Source: Metabacillus idriensis (lineage in GTDB: Bacteria > Bacillota > Bacilli > Bacillales > Bacillaceae). Taken from it: a stretch of 64,000 bases of DNA. The stretch covers positions 224,669 through 288,668 of the forward strand of contig NZ_WKKF01000004.1 in assembly GCF_009674765.1 (NCBI RefSeq). Direction: 5' to 3'. Shown one piece after another: positions 47,325 to 56,135 of the stretch. The notes under the pieces were generated by a model, which was not told the DNA's origin, did not search any database, and saw nothing but the letters and a program-made list of their open reading frames with translations. The position numbers were made by a program, and so were the translations under genes. Position 1 is the stretch's first letter. Every line of letters begins with the position of its first letter.

Positions 47325-47729
47325 ATGAATCAATTTTGGGAGAATGAATTCGTTCAGACTGCAGCTTATTATAGCGTCGTCATCTTATGTATCGTTGTGT
47401 TTCTGACCATTTTTGAACTTGTGACCAAATATAATAACTGGGAAGAAATTCAAAAAGGCAATCTTGCAGTTGCGATGACGACGGGCGGCAAGATATTTGG
47501 AATTGCCAACGTGTTCCGTTTTTCAATCGGACAGCATGATACGCTATTTGAGATGGTCGGCTGGGGAATGTTTGGTTTCGTATTATTGCTTTTAGGCTAT
47601 TTTATCTATGAATTTTTAACGCCTAAATTCAGAATCGATGATGAAATTCAAAATGACAATCGTGCGGTAGGCTTTATTTCCATGGTCATTTCAATTGGTC
47701 TGTCCTACGTGATCGGCGCAGGCATATAA
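47325..47729 (+). CDS. yshE: DUF350 family membrane protein (YshE)
   Basis: A 134-residue DUF350 membrane protein of unknown function with four hydrophobic segments (about 10-30, 48-70, 76-98, 112-132), the third after a short charged loop. It lies 21 bases after mutS2 as in B. subtilis and probably shares its transcript. A further tiny gene follows directly. Confidence 0.87.
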   Translation: MNQFWENEFVQTAAYYSVVILCIVVFLTIFELVTKYNNWEEIQKGNLAVAMTTGGKIFGIANVFRFSIGQHDTLFEMVGWGMFGFVLLLLGYFIYEFLTPKFRIDDEIQNDNRAVGFISMVISIGLSYVIGAGI

Positions 47730-47741
47730 GGGGAGAAAACA

Positions 47742-47825
47742 GTGGAAACATTAGCGAAAGTACTGCTTGGCATATGCGGTTTGTTTATTGTAGTAGGCAT
47801 TATTTTTATGGTTTTTTTCGCTTGA
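47742..47825 (+). CDS. Predicted 27-residue single-span membrane peptide
   Basis: GTG 47742 opens a 27-codon frame ending at TGA 47823-47825. AAGGGGAG (47729-47736) lies five bases before the GTG, overlapping the yshE stop region. The peptide begins METLAKVLLGICG and continues as one uninterrupted hydrophobic helix to the C-terminus (about residues 6-27) with no charged residue after Lys6. A terminator follows 20 bases later, so it would be the last gene of the mutS2-yshE transcript. I do not recognise it; its partner might be YshE. Confidence 0.55.
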   Translation: METLAKVLLGICGLFIVVGIIFMVFFA

Positions 47826-47844
47826 AAAAATGAATATTATGAAG

Positions 47845-47882
47845 AAAATCCGGATTTCATGACATGAATCCGGATTTTTTTA
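47845..47882 (+). terminator. Terminator after the yshE/small peptide unit
   Basis: AAAATCCGGATT-CATG pairs with CATG-AATCCGGATTTT around a two-to-four-base turn, followed by T's. Confidence 0.9.
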
Positions 47883-47984
47883 ATACAATTAAAATAATTA
47901 AAAGTATTTTATATTCTGAATATAACTTTGGTATACTTTCTTTATAAGCCAAAAGTCATGATGGCAACAAAGGGAGGAAATAAA

Positions 47985-49673
47985 ATGGAAGTTCAAAAAC
48001 CTTGGCTTCATCTATATCCTGAAGAAATACCTCATAATGCTGAAATTGACAACAAGCCTCTTCAATCTTATCTCGCGCAGGCAGCACAAGAATTTCCGGC
48101 AAAGACAGCTATTCATTTTTTAGGCAAGGAACTGACTTTTACAGAGGTTTATGAACAATCTTTAAAATTTGCCGGCTACCTCCAGGATCTTGGGTTAAAG
48201 AAAGACGAAAGAGTATCTATTATGCTGCCGAATTGCCCGCAGGCAGTCATTGCTTATTATGGAATTTTATTTGCCGGAGGAATTGTCGTTCAAACGAATC
48301 CTCTTTATATGGAAAGGGAGCTTGAGTATCAGCTGAATGATTCTGATGCGAAATACATTATTACGCTTGATCTCCTTTATCCAAGAGTCTCAAAAATGAA
48401 AGCGCTGACAAGCATTGAGCATATCATTGCGACAAGTATAAAAGATTATCTGCCTTTCCCGAAAAACCTTTTATATCCTTTTGTGCAGAAAAAGCAGAAT
48501 CAAATCGTTGTAAAAATTGAGCACAGCGGCCACACGCATTTATTCAAGGAAATCATGAAACGGGAAAGCACATCTATTGAGGAAATAGAGACAAATCCTA
48601 AAGAAGATATTGCCTTGCTGCAGTATACAGGAGGAACAACCGGTTTTCCAAAGGGAGTTATGCTGACGCATGAAAACCTGGTTGCAAATACGTCCATGTG
48701 CTCATCCTGGATGTATAAATGCAGACGCGGAGAGGAATCAGTGCTTGGCATACTGCCGTTCTTCCATGTTTACGGGATGACAGCTGTTATGAATCTATCG
48801 ATTATGCAAGGCTTTAAAATGATCCTGCTTCCCAAATTCGATGCGACAGATACGCTTAAAGCCATTGATAAATTAAAGCCTACGCTGTTCCCTGGAGCAC
48901 CTACTATTTATATTGCATTATTAAACCATCCTGATTTGAAAAACTATGATCTTTCATCTGTTGAATCATGTATTAGCGGATCAGCTCCGCTTCCGGTAGA
49001 AGTCCAGGAGAAATTCGAGCGCGAGACTGGCGGAAAGCTTGTGGAAGGCTACGGCTTGTCAGAAGCATCTCCTGTTACGCACTCAAACTTCCTCTGGTCA
49101 CACCGGAAAAAAGGAAGTATAGGTGTGCCATGGCCTAATACAGAATCTATTATTCTCTCATTTGAAACGGGCAAGCAGGCAGAATACAATGAGCTTGGAG
49201 AAATTGCTGTGAGAGGTCCGCAGATTATGAAAGGGTACTGGAAAAAACCAGAGGAAACAGAAGCAGTATTGAAGGAAGGATGGCTATTAACCGGTGACAT
49301 TGGCTATATGGATGAAGAAGGATATTTTTATATCGTAGACCGGAAAAAAGATATGATTATCGCTGGGGGATTTAACATTTATCCGCGTGAAATTGAAGAG
49401 GTTTTATATGAGCATGAAAAAGTGCAGGAAGCAGTAGTAGCCGGTATACCGGACCCTTACCGAGGTGAAACGGTGAAGGCATATATCGTTTTAAAAGAAG
49501 GGGCGGAAGCGACTGCACAGGAATTTGACGAATTCGCCCGCAAGCATATGGCAGCATACAAGATCCCGAGAATCTATGAATTCCGCAAAGAGCTTCCCAA
49601 AACAGCAGTCGGGAAAATTTTAAGGCGCTCACTTGTAGAAGAAGAAAAAGAAAAATTGAAAAATGCCAATTAA
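47985..49673 (+). CDS. lcfA: Long-chain fatty acid-CoA ligase
   Basis: Activates fatty acids to acyl-CoA for beta-oxidation through an acyl-adenylate. The 562-residue ANL-superfamily enzyme has the AMP signature at about 214-224 (YTGGTTGFPKG), EGYGLSEASPV, GWLLTGDIGYMDEEGY and the catalytic Lys near the C-terminus (KTAVGKILRR). ATG 47985 (MEVQKPWLHLY) has GGGAGG upstream; the open frame before it has no ribosome site. It is separated from fadR by a terminator. Confidence 0.95.
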   Translation: MEVQKPWLHLYPEEIPHNAEIDNKPLQSYLAQAAQEFPAKTAIHFLGKELTFTEVYEQSLKFAGYLQDLGLKKDERVSIMLPNCPQAVIAYYGILFAGGIVVQTNPLYMERELEYQLNDSDAKYIITLDLLYPRVSKMKALTSIEHIIATSIKDYLPFPKNLLYPFVQKKQNQIVVKIEHSGHTHLFKEIMKRESTSIEEIETNPKEDIALLQYTGGTTGFPKGVMLTHENLVANTSMCSSWMYKCRRGEESVLGILPFFHVYGMTAVMNLSIMQGFKMILLPKFDATDTLKAIDKLKPTLFPGAPTIYIALLNHPDLKNYDLSSVESCISGSAPLPVEVQEKFERETGGKLVEGYGLSEASPVTHSNFLWSHRKKGSIGVPWPNTESIILSFETGKQAEYNELGEIAVRGPQIMKGYWKKPEETEAVLKEGWLLTGDIGYMDEEGYFYIVDRKKDMIIAGGFNIYPREIEEVLYEHEKVQEAVVAGIPDPYRGETVKAYIVLKEGAEATAQEFDEFARKHMAAYKIPRIYEFRKELPKTAVGKILRRSLVEEEKEKLKNAN

Positions 49674-49742
49674 TCAGGAAAGCCATTTCTCTTAAAACGC
49701 CGTATTAGATAAAATAGAAAGCAATAAGAATAGAAAAATGAT

Positions 49743-49780
49743 AAAGAACCATCTCTTTCTATTGCTGAGAGGGTTCTTTT
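49743..49780 (+). terminator. Terminator of lcfA
   Basis: AAAGAACC-TCTC pairs with GAGA-GGTTCTTT around about ten bases, followed by a T-rich end. Confidence 0.85.
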
Positions 49781-49817
49781 CATCTATTATGATGAAAGAT
49801 AAAATCAATCTTTTTTC

Positions 49818-49846
49818 TTGACAGATGGATGATGTAATTTTATGAT
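49818..49846 (+). promoter_or_regulatory. Sigma-A promoter of fadR
   Basis: Perfect TTGACA, 17 bases, TATGAT. Confidence 0.82.
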
Positions 49847-49853
49847 TAAAATA

Positions 49854-49871
49854 TGAATGATGATTCATTCA
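49854..49871 (+). promoter_or_regulatory. FadR (YsiA) operator
   Basis: TGAATGATGATTCATTCA is a near-perfect dyad and fits the B. subtilis FadR box (TGAATGAMTANTCATTCA, from memory). It begins about eight bases after the -10 element, at the transcription start, so FadR would repress its own gene and the downstream fad genes until long-chain acyl-CoA releases it. Confidence 0.85.
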
Positions 49872-49892
49872 GTTTGAAGGGACGAATTCATA

Positions 49893-50477
49893 TTGAAACA
49901 GAAAAGACCAAAATATCTCCAAATTATAGATGCGGCTGTCATTGTCATTGCTGAAAATGGCTATCACCATGCACAGGTTTCGAAGATTGCCAAGCAGGCA
50001 GGAGTCGCAGATGGAACCATTTATCTTTATTTTAAAAATAAAGAAGATATCCTGATTTCCTTGTTTCAGGAAAAAATGGGCGTATTTATCGAAAAAATTC
50101 AACAAGAAATAGCAGGAAAGGACACGGCGGCGGAGAAGTTATACATGTTGATAGAAAAACATTTTTCTCTTTTAGCCGAAGATCATCATCTTGCCATTGT
50201 TACCCAGCTTGAACTCAGGCAGTCAAATAAAGATCTTCGCCTGAGAATCAATGAGGTTCTGAGAGGGTATTTAAACATTCTTGATTCGATTATTCAAACA
50301 GGAAAAGAAACATCCGAATTCAGTGAAGCCCTGGATACACGTCTGGCGAGGCAGATGATATTTGGAACCATTGATGAAACGGTGACAACATGGGTCATGA
50401 ATGATCAGAAATTTGATCTGACTGCACTTGCAGGAAGCGTTCATGAACTTATGATCAAAGGCTGCGGAAGGGTTTAA
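49893..50477 (+). CDS. fadR: TetR-family fatty acid degradation repressor FadR (YsiA)
   Basis: A 194-residue TetR regulator, the B. subtilis FadR length, with an N-terminal helix-turn-helix (IIDAAVIVIAENGYHHAQVSK, VADGTIYLYFKNKEDI) and an acyl-CoA-binding C-domain. It starts at TTG with GAAGGGA upstream. Own promoter and operator precede it; fadB follows after 49 bases. Confidence 0.93.
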   Translation: MKQKRPKYLQIIDAAVIVIAENGYHHAQVSKIAKQAGVADGTIYLYFKNKEDILISLFQEKMGVFIEKIQQEIAGKDTAAEKLYMLIEKHFSLLAEDHHLAIVTQLELRQSNKDLRLRINEVLRGYLNILDSIIQTGKETSEFSEALDTRLARQMIFGTIDETVTTWVMNDQKFDLTALAGSVHELMIKGCGRV

Positions 50478-50526
50478 CAAAATCCTTCCTGACGTAACTG
50501 TTTAAATGTATAAGGAGGCCTGAGCT

Positions 50527-51300
50527 GTGAATTATTTAAATGTTAAAGTAGAAGATTATGTTGCGGTCGTAACCATTCACCAACCTCCCGCAAACGCCCT
50601 TTCATCTTATGTTTTGAAAGAGCTTTCATCCCTGATGGATGAGTTTGAAACAAATAAAGACGTCAGGGTCATTGTCATTAATGGAGAGGGAAGATTCTTC
50701 TCAGCAGGGGCTGACATCAAGGAATTTGTTTCAGTGCCGAACGGGGAAGAGTTCTCTAAGCTTGCTGCAAACGGACAGGAACTTTTTGAGAGAATCGAAA
50801 CATTCAGAAAACCAGTCATCGCGTCGATTCATGGAGCTGCTTTAGGCGGGGGCCTTGAGCTTGCAATGAGCTGCCATGTAAGGCTTGTTACCGAGAATGC
50901 AAAGCTCGGGCTGCCTGAGCTTCAGCTTGGACTCATTCCAGGCTTCGCAGGCTCGCAGCGTCTTCCTAAGTATGTAGGAGAAGCGAAAGCGCTTGAAATG
51001 CTGCTGACAAGTGAACCGATCAGAGGAGCAGAGGCAGCCCAATACGGTCTTGCCAACCATGCTTTTGCAGAAGAAGCCTTATTAGATGAGACGATGAAGC
51101 TTGCGAAGAAATTTGCTGCAAAAAGCCCGATATCTGTCAGTGCAGCCATCGATTTAATCAATGCGTCTAAAACACTTCCGTATCATGATCGGGTGAAAAA
51201 AGAAGCGGGCTATTTCGGGACTGTATTTGAAAGCGCAGATGCAAAAGAAGGAATCAGTGCTTTTCTTGAGAAAAGGCAGCCGCAGTTCAAAGGCGAATAA
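50527..51300 (+). CDS. fadB: Enoyl-CoA hydratase (YsiB)
   Basis: A 257-residue crotonase-fold enzyme for the hydration step of beta-oxidation. Oxyanion-hole segments are GRFFSAGADIKEF and IHGAALGGGLELAMSCH, and the catalytic Glu region is GLPELQLGLIPGFAGSQRLP. The start is GTG with AAGGAGG upstream. It lies between fadR and etfB as in B. subtilis. Confidence 0.94.
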   Translation: MNYLNVKVEDYVAVVTIHQPPANALSSYVLKELSSLMDEFETNKDVRVIVINGEGRFFSAGADIKEFVSVPNGEEFSKLAANGQELFERIETFRKPVIASIHGAALGGGLELAMSCHVRLVTENAKLGLPELQLGLIPGFAGSQRLPKYVGEAKALEMLLTSEPIRGAEAAQYGLANHAFAEEALLDETMKLAKKFAAKSPISVSAAIDLINASKTLPYHDRVKKEAGYFGTVFESADAKEGISAFLEKRQPQFKGE

Positions 51301-51310
51301 ATGATGTGAT

Positions 51311-51332
51311 AAAACGTTCCTGACGTTTTTTC
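51311..51332 (+). terminator. Small hairpin between fadB and etfB
   Basis: AAAACGT pairs with ACGTTTT around five bases and T's follow. With this short AT-rich stem it is probably a leaky terminator, so etfBA may be read from fadR. Confidence 0.55.
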
Positions 51333-51375
51333 TATACAACTAAATTGAATGCTTAACGTAAATAGGGGGATGGAC

Positions 51376-52149
51376 ATGAACATTTATGTAATCATGAAGA
51401 AAACGTTTGATACAGAAGAAAAAATAACGCTTCAAAACGGCAAAATCAATGAAGATGGCGCAGAATTCATTATTAATCCTTATGATGAGTATGCGATTGA
51501 AGAAGCGATTCAGCTACGCGATGCAAACAGCGGCGAAGTAACCGTTGTGACAATCGGCGGGGAAGAAGCTGAAAAAGAATTGCGTACAGCTCTTGCAATG
51601 GGGTGTGACAAGGCTGTATTAATTAATACGGAAGATGATCTTGAAGATGGAGATCAATTCACAACTTCAAAAATTCTTGCTGAATTCTTCAAAGATAAAG
51701 ATGCAGATCTAATCTTAGGAGGAAATGTTGCGATTGACGGCGGATCTGGACAAGTAGGACCTCGTCTTGCTGAACTTTTGGATATTCCTTATGTAACAAC
51801 GATTACAAAGCTTGAGATTGATGGAAACAAAGCGACAGTCGTCCGCGATGTTGAAGGTGATTCAGAAGTCATTGAAACGACATTGCCATTGCTTGTTACA
51901 GCACAGCAGGGTCTGAATGAACCGCGCTATCCTTCTTTGCCGGGTATCATGAAAGCAAAGAAAAAGCCTTTGGATGAACTGGAACTGGATGATCTTGATC
52001 TTGAAGAAGATGAAGTTGAGCCTAAAACGAAAACAATCGAAATTTATATGCCGCCTAAAAAAGAAGCGGGTAAAGTACTTCAAGGCGATTTAGATGCACA
52101 AGTGAAGGAATTGGTATCTCTTCTTCGCAACGAAGCAAAAGTAATCTAA
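51376..52149 (+). CDS. etfB: Electron transfer flavoprotein beta subunit
   Basis: The 257-residue AMP-binding beta subunit, which passes electrons from acyl-CoA dehydrogenases with EtfA. N-terminal MNIYVIMKKTFDTEEK, ADLILGGNVAIDGGSGQVGP and the recognition loop LDELELDDLDLEE are typical. ATG 51376 is chosen for length; an ATG two codons earlier lies on the ribosome site AGGGGGAT. Confidence 0.95.
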   Translation: MNIYVIMKKTFDTEEKITLQNGKINEDGAEFIINPYDEYAIEEAIQLRDANSGEVTVVTIGGEEAEKELRTALAMGCDKAVLINTEDDLEDGDQFTTSKILAEFFKDKDADLILGGNVAIDGGSGQVGPRLAELLDIPYVTTITKLEIDGNKATVVRDVEGDSEVIETTLPLLVTAQQGLNEPRYPSLPGIMKAKKKPLDELELDDLDLEEDEVEPKTKTIEIYMPPKKEAGKVLQGDLDAQVKELVSLLRNEAKVI

Positions 52150-52203
52150 GTATTTACCTGAAAGCAGATTTTTCAATCAAACGTATAACAGGGGGACTTT
52201 ATA

Positions 52204-53181
52204 ATGGCAAGAAAAGTACTGGTATTGGGAGAAGTACGCGATCAATCTTTGCGCAACGTGTCTTTTGAGGCGATTGCAGCAGGTAAAACGATATCCGAAG
52301 GCGGCGAGGTAACAGCTGTTTTAGTTGGCGACAGTGTAGCAGCTTTAGCTGAAGAAATGATTCATTATGGTGCAGACCGCGTCATTACAGTTGAAGACGA
52401 AAAATTGAAAACGTATACACCTGACGGCTATTCACAGGCATTGCTTGCCGTTATCGAAGCTGAAAAACCGGAAGGCCTTGTTTTCGGGCATACAGCTCTT
52501 GGAAAAGACTTATCACCCAAAATCGCTGCAAAGATTGGATCCGGATTAATTTCAGATGCTACAGATTTAGAAGTAGCAGGCGGAAATGTCGTATTCACAC
52601 GTCCGATCTATTCAGGAAAAGCTTTCGAGAAAAAGATTGTGACAGATGGAACGATTTTCGCAACAATCAGACCAAATAACATTGCTCCTCTTGAAAAGGA
52701 TGAAACAAGAACGGGTGAAGTTTCTTCTGTTTCAGTGGAGATCAAAGATCTTCGCACAATCGTAAAAGAAGTGGTGCGCAAAGCAACAGAAGGTGTTGAT
52801 CTTTCTGAAGCTAAAGTCATTGTAGCCGGCGGACGCGGAGTAAAAAGCACAGACGGCTTTAACCCGCTGAAGGAGTTATCAGATGTTCTCGGCGGAGCGG
52901 TCGGAGCTTCCCGCGGTGCCTGTGATGCTGATTATTGCGACTACTCGCTGCAAATCGGCCAAACAGGAAAAGTTGTCACTCCTGACTTGTACATTGCATG
53001 CGGTATTTCTGGAGCAATCCAGCATTTAGCCGGTATGTCTAACTCAAAGATTATTGTTGCAATTAACAAAGATCCTGAAGCAAACATCTTCAAAGTAGCC
53101 GATTATGGCATTGTCGGAGATTTATTTGAAGTTGTACCGATGCTGACGGAAGAGTTTAAGAAATTAAAAGTTCATTCTTGA
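52204..53181 (+). CDS. etfA: Electron transfer flavoprotein alpha subunit
   Basis: The 325-residue FAD-binding alpha subunit. The C-terminal domain carries the FAD motif VGASRGACDADYC and GQTGKVVTPDLYIACGISG. Preceded by GGGGGAC and 54 bases after etfB. A terminator follows. Confidence 0.96.
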   Translation: MARKVLVLGEVRDQSLRNVSFEAIAAGKTISEGGEVTAVLVGDSVAALAEEMIHYGADRVITVEDEKLKTYTPDGYSQALLAVIEAEKPEGLVFGHTALGKDLSPKIAAKIGSGLISDATDLEVAGGNVVFTRPIYSGKAFEKKIVTDGTIFATIRPNNIAPLEKDETRTGEVSSVSVEIKDLRTIVKEVVRKATEGVDLSEAKVIVAGGRGVKSTDGFNPLKELSDVLGGAVGASRGACDADYCDYSLQIGQTGKVVTPDLYIACGISGAIQHLAGMSNSKIIVAINKDPEANIFKVADYGIVGDLFEVVPMLTEEFKKLKVHS

Positions 53182-53184
53182 TTC

Positions 53185-53214
53185 CTAAAAACACGCTCTT
53201 AGCGGCGTGTTTTT
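53185..53214 (+). terminator. Terminator of etfA
   Basis: AAAAACACGC pairs with GCGTGTTTTT around seven to eight bases. Confidence 0.88.
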
Positions 53215-53340
53215 AATTTGAATGAAAATATGTTTTTCATCACAAAGTAAGGGAAAAGGAATAGTGAGCAAAAAATTAGCAGGTCACATTCTTTAATGCT
53301 ATACTTTAAGCATCACTTGAACATTTAGGAGGAAAATATA

Positions 53341-53655
53341 ATGGCAATTACTAATGTAACAGACCAAACTTTTACAGCTGAAACTAGCGAAGGCGTCGTA
53401 CTGGCAGACTTTTGGGCTCCTTGGTGCGGACCTTGCAAAATGATTGCACCGGTACTTGAAGAGCTTGATCAGGAACTAGGCGATAAAGTGAAAATCGTTA
53501 AGCTTGATGTTGACGAAAACCAAGAAACTGCAGGCAAATATGGTGTTATGAGTATTCCAACATTGCTTGTTTTCAAAAACGGCGAAGTTGTAGACAAAAC
53601 AGTTGGCTTCCAGCCTAAAGAAGCTCTAGCTGATCTATTAAATAAACACGCATAA
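53341..53655 (+). CDS. trxA: Thioredoxin
   Basis: A 104-residue general disulfide reductase with WCGPC (Cys29 and Cys32) and the cis-Pro loop MSIPTLLVF. The ribosome site AGGAGG precedes the ATG. A TATACT at 53300-53305 with TTAGCA 18 bases upstream may be a sigma-A promoter. A terminator follows. Confidence 0.98.
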   Translation: MAITNVTDQTFTAETSEGVVLADFWAPWCGPCKMIAPVLEELDQELGDKVKIVKLDVDENQETAGKYGVMSIPTLLVFKNGEVVDKTVGFQPKEALADLLNKHA

Positions 53656-53667
53656 TCATGATGGAGA

Positions 53668-53697
53668 GAAGATCCGGTATTCCGGATCTTTTTTTAT
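53668..53697 (+). terminator. Terminator of trxA
   Basis: AAGATCCGG pairs with CCGGATCTT around four bases, followed by T's. Confidence 0.92.
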
Positions 53698-53980
53698 GTC
53701 TGCAAAACAGGTCATCTGCCGAAAAAATTGTCAATTATTGCTCAGGAAATGATTTGGTGCAATAGACCTAAAATTTAGGAAGGCAAGTGCCTGAAGCGGA
53801 AAGCAGCGGGCAACATTTATAATTAAAAACAACAATCTATGCAAAAAAGCCGAAGGTAAAGAATCCTTGGAGGCAAACAAAAGACTCCAGTTCTCTAAAA
53901 TGGTACAATAAAGGGTATAACTTGCCGCTGATGACCGATACTTATTCTGCGCTAATCTTCAAGGAAACGGAGTGTCCGCT
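53698..53980 (+). other. trxA-uvrC intergenic region without a supported gene
   Basis: About 280 bases with only short frames (at most nine codons), a small GGC-AAGT-GCC hairpin and a TACAAT at 53904-53909 that lacks a good -35 partner. The uvrC promoter should lie here but I cannot place it firmly. Confidence 0.5.
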
Positions 53981-55753
53981 ATGGAGCAACTAATTAAAGA
54001 AAAGCTGGCACTTCTGCCAGACCAGCCGGGCTGTTATTTAATGAAAGACCGTTTCGGAACGATTATTTATGTTGGAAAAGCAAAAGTTCTTAAAAACCGG
54101 GTGCGGTCTTACTTTACCGGATCACATGACGGGAAGACACAACGGCTCGTAAATGAAATCAAGGATTTTGAATATATCATCACGTCTTCAAATATTGAAG
54201 CATTGATTTTAGAATTAAATTTAATAAAAAAGCATGATCCTAAATACAATGTCATGCTGAAGGATGACAAAACGTATCCTTTTATTAAAATTACAGCTGA
54301 ACGGCACCCTCGTCTGATTGTTACGAGAAATGTCAAAAAAGATAATGGGAAGTATTTCGGGCCATATCCAAACGTCCAGGCGGCGAGAGAGACCAAAAAG
54401 CTGCTCGACCGTCTTTATCCACTAAGAAAATGTACTACGCTTCCTGATAAAGTTTGTCTTTACTATCATATCGGACAATGTTTGGCCCCCTGTGTCTATA
54501 AAGTAACACAAGAGCAAAACCGGCAAATGGTCGATGAAATGTCCCGTTTCTTAAAAGGCGGTTTTAAGCAGATTAAAGAAGAACTTTCAAAGAAGATGCT
54601 GGCTGCTGCTGAGAATCTGGATTTTGAACGGGCAAAAGAATACCGTGATTCCATCGCCCATATTGATGCTACCATGGAAAAACAGAAAATGACGCTGAAT
54701 GATTTCGTCGATCGTGATGTGTTTGGCTACTCCTATGATAAAGGCTGGATGTGTGTTCAGGTTTTCTTCATCCGTCAGGGGAAATTGATCGAGCGTGATA
54801 TTGCCATGTTCCCGCTGTACCAGGAACCCGATGAAGAATTTTTAACGTTTCTTGGACAGTTTTACTCCAAGAACAATCATATTCTGCCTAAAGAAATACT
54901 GCTGCCTGAAAGCGTTGATCATGAAATGGCAGAACAGCTCCTTCATGTTTCAGCCATCCATCCAAAGCGTGGAAAGAAAAAGGATCTCGTATTGCTTGCC
55001 CATCAAAATGCCAAAATCGCTTTAAAAGAAAAATTTTCACTCATTGAGCGTGATGAAGAAAGAACGATCAAAGCAATTGATCAGCTTGGTGAAAAAATGG
55101 GAATCTATACACCGGCAAGAATTGAAGCATTTGATAATTCAAACATACAAGGGACAGATCCTGTATCTGCGATGATTGTGTTCATAGATGGCAAGCCTGC
55201 AAAAAAAGAGTATCGTAAGTACAAAATTAAAACAGTGCAAGGACCAGATGATTACGAGTCTATGCGTGAAGTAGTCCGCAGAAGGTATACGCGCGTGCTA
55301 AAAGAGGAGCTGCCGCTTCCTGATTTGATTATCATTGACGGAGGAAAAGGGCATCTGGCTGCAGCTCAGGATGTACTGGAAAATGAACTCGGTTTATCCA
55401 TCCCTGTCGCAGGGCTTGTAAAGGATGAGAAGCATCGGACTTCTAATTTAATGATCGGGAGCCCTCCGACTGTCATTGAACTTGAACGCAACAGCCAGGA
55501 GTTTTATCTGCTGCAGCGAATTCAGGATGAAGTGCATCGATTTGCGATTACTTTTCACAGGCAGACAAGAGGAAAAACAGCCTTTCAATCGATCCTGGAT
55601 GATATACCAGGAGTCGGGGAAAAGCGGCGCAAAACTTTGCTCAAGCATTTCGGATCTGTTAAAAAAATGAAAGAAGCAAGCCTCGAAGAGCTGATGGCGG
55701 CAGGGATTCCGGCAAACACGGCACAGCTTATTGCAGAAAAATTGAAAGAATAG
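53981..55753 (+). CDS. uvrC: UvrABC excinuclease subunit C
   Basis: Makes both incisions in nucleotide excision repair. The 590 residues contain a GIY-YIG nuclease ([20 protein letters not shown], 15-95), a UVR motif (about 195-235), the RNase H-like second nuclease ([30 protein letters not shown]) and tandem helix-hairpin-helix motifs ([18 protein letters not shown]). ATG 53981 has CGGAGTG eight bases upstream; a GTG three codons earlier falls in that site. Confidence 0.96.
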   Translation: MEQLIKEKLALLPDQPGCYLMKDRFGTIIYVGKAKVLKNRVRSYFTGSHDGKTQRLVNEIKDFEYIITSSNIEALILELNLIKKHDPKYNVMLKDDKTYPFIKITAERHPRLIVTRNVKKDNGKYFGPYPNVQAARETKKLLDRLYPLRKCTTLPDKVCLYYHIGQCLAPCVYKVTQEQNRQMVDEMSRFLKGGFKQIKEELSKKMLAAAENLDFERAKEYRDSIAHIDATMEKQKMTLNDFVDRDVFGYSYDKGWMCVQVFFIRQGKLIERDIAMFPLYQEPDEEFLTFLGQFYSKNNHILPKEILLPESVDHEMAEQLLHVSAIHPKRGKKKDLVLLAHQNAKIALKEKFSLIERDEERTIKAIDQLGEKMGIYTPARIEAFDNSNIQGTDPVSAMIVFIDGKPAKKEYRKYKIKTVQGPDDYESMREVVRRRYTRVLKEELPLPDLIIIDGGKGHLAAAQDVLENELGLSIPVAGLVKDEKHRTSNLMIGSPPTVIELERNSQEFYLLQRIQDEVHRFAITFHRQTRGKTAFQSILDDIPGVGEKRRKTLLKHFGSVKKMKEASLEELMAAGIPANTAQLIAEKLKE

Positions 55754-55754
55754 A

Positions 55755-55783
55755 TTGCACAAAGACAAATTCTTTGCTACAAT
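55755..55783 (+). promoter_or_regulatory. Promoter of the lysC riboswitch transcript
   Basis: TTGCAC, 17 bases, TACAAT, starting two bases after the uvrC stop codon. Confidence 0.8.
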
Positions 55784-55819
55784 TCTAACTAATTTGATAA
55801 CCAGATCGTTTAGTTCGTT

Positions 55820-56070
55820 AAATGATGGTAGAGGTGCGAACTTCAAGAGTAGCCCTTCCGAGGAAAATGGAATCCTTTGAAGATGGGTGAAAGGGGAGAG
55901 TCGCCGAAGCAAAAAAAAGAGCCATTTCTTTCTTTTGCTGGTTTTACGTTTAATAGACGTAAAATTGTCAAGAAGATGTATTTTTCTTGGAGCGCTATCT
56001 CATTGTATGAATGAAGTTCCATTATTCGTTTATGCAAGCAATGAGATAGAGAATCTCATTGCTTTTTTGC
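55820..56070 (+). ncRNA. Lysine riboswitch (L-box) upstream of lysC
   Basis: The aptamer shows GAGGTGCGAACTTCAAGAGTA and later GGGTGAAAGGGGAGAG-TCGCCGAAGC, the conserved lysine-box core (55831-55910). A perfect terminator is GCAATGAGAT (56038-56047) with ATCTCATTGC (56053-56062) and T's. CTATCTCATTG (from about 55996) is complementary to the terminator's 5' arm and would form the antiterminator. Lysine should favour termination. Confidence 0.95.
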
Positions 56071-56135
56071 GTTTTCTGAGATTCTCCCTTTTACCTGCTG
56101 ACGATCAATATAAACTTGAAAGGCGAGAGGCTGAT

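Noticed and set aside
53698-53980. Small genes in the trxA-uvrC gap, for example a nine-codon frame from the ATG near 53750
   Set aside because: The frames are very short and lack good ribosome sites.
55887-56135. Long in-frame N-terminal extension of lysC
   Set aside because: The region is the lysine riboswitch and its terminator. The conserved aspartokinase N-terminus begins at 56136 with its own ribosome site.
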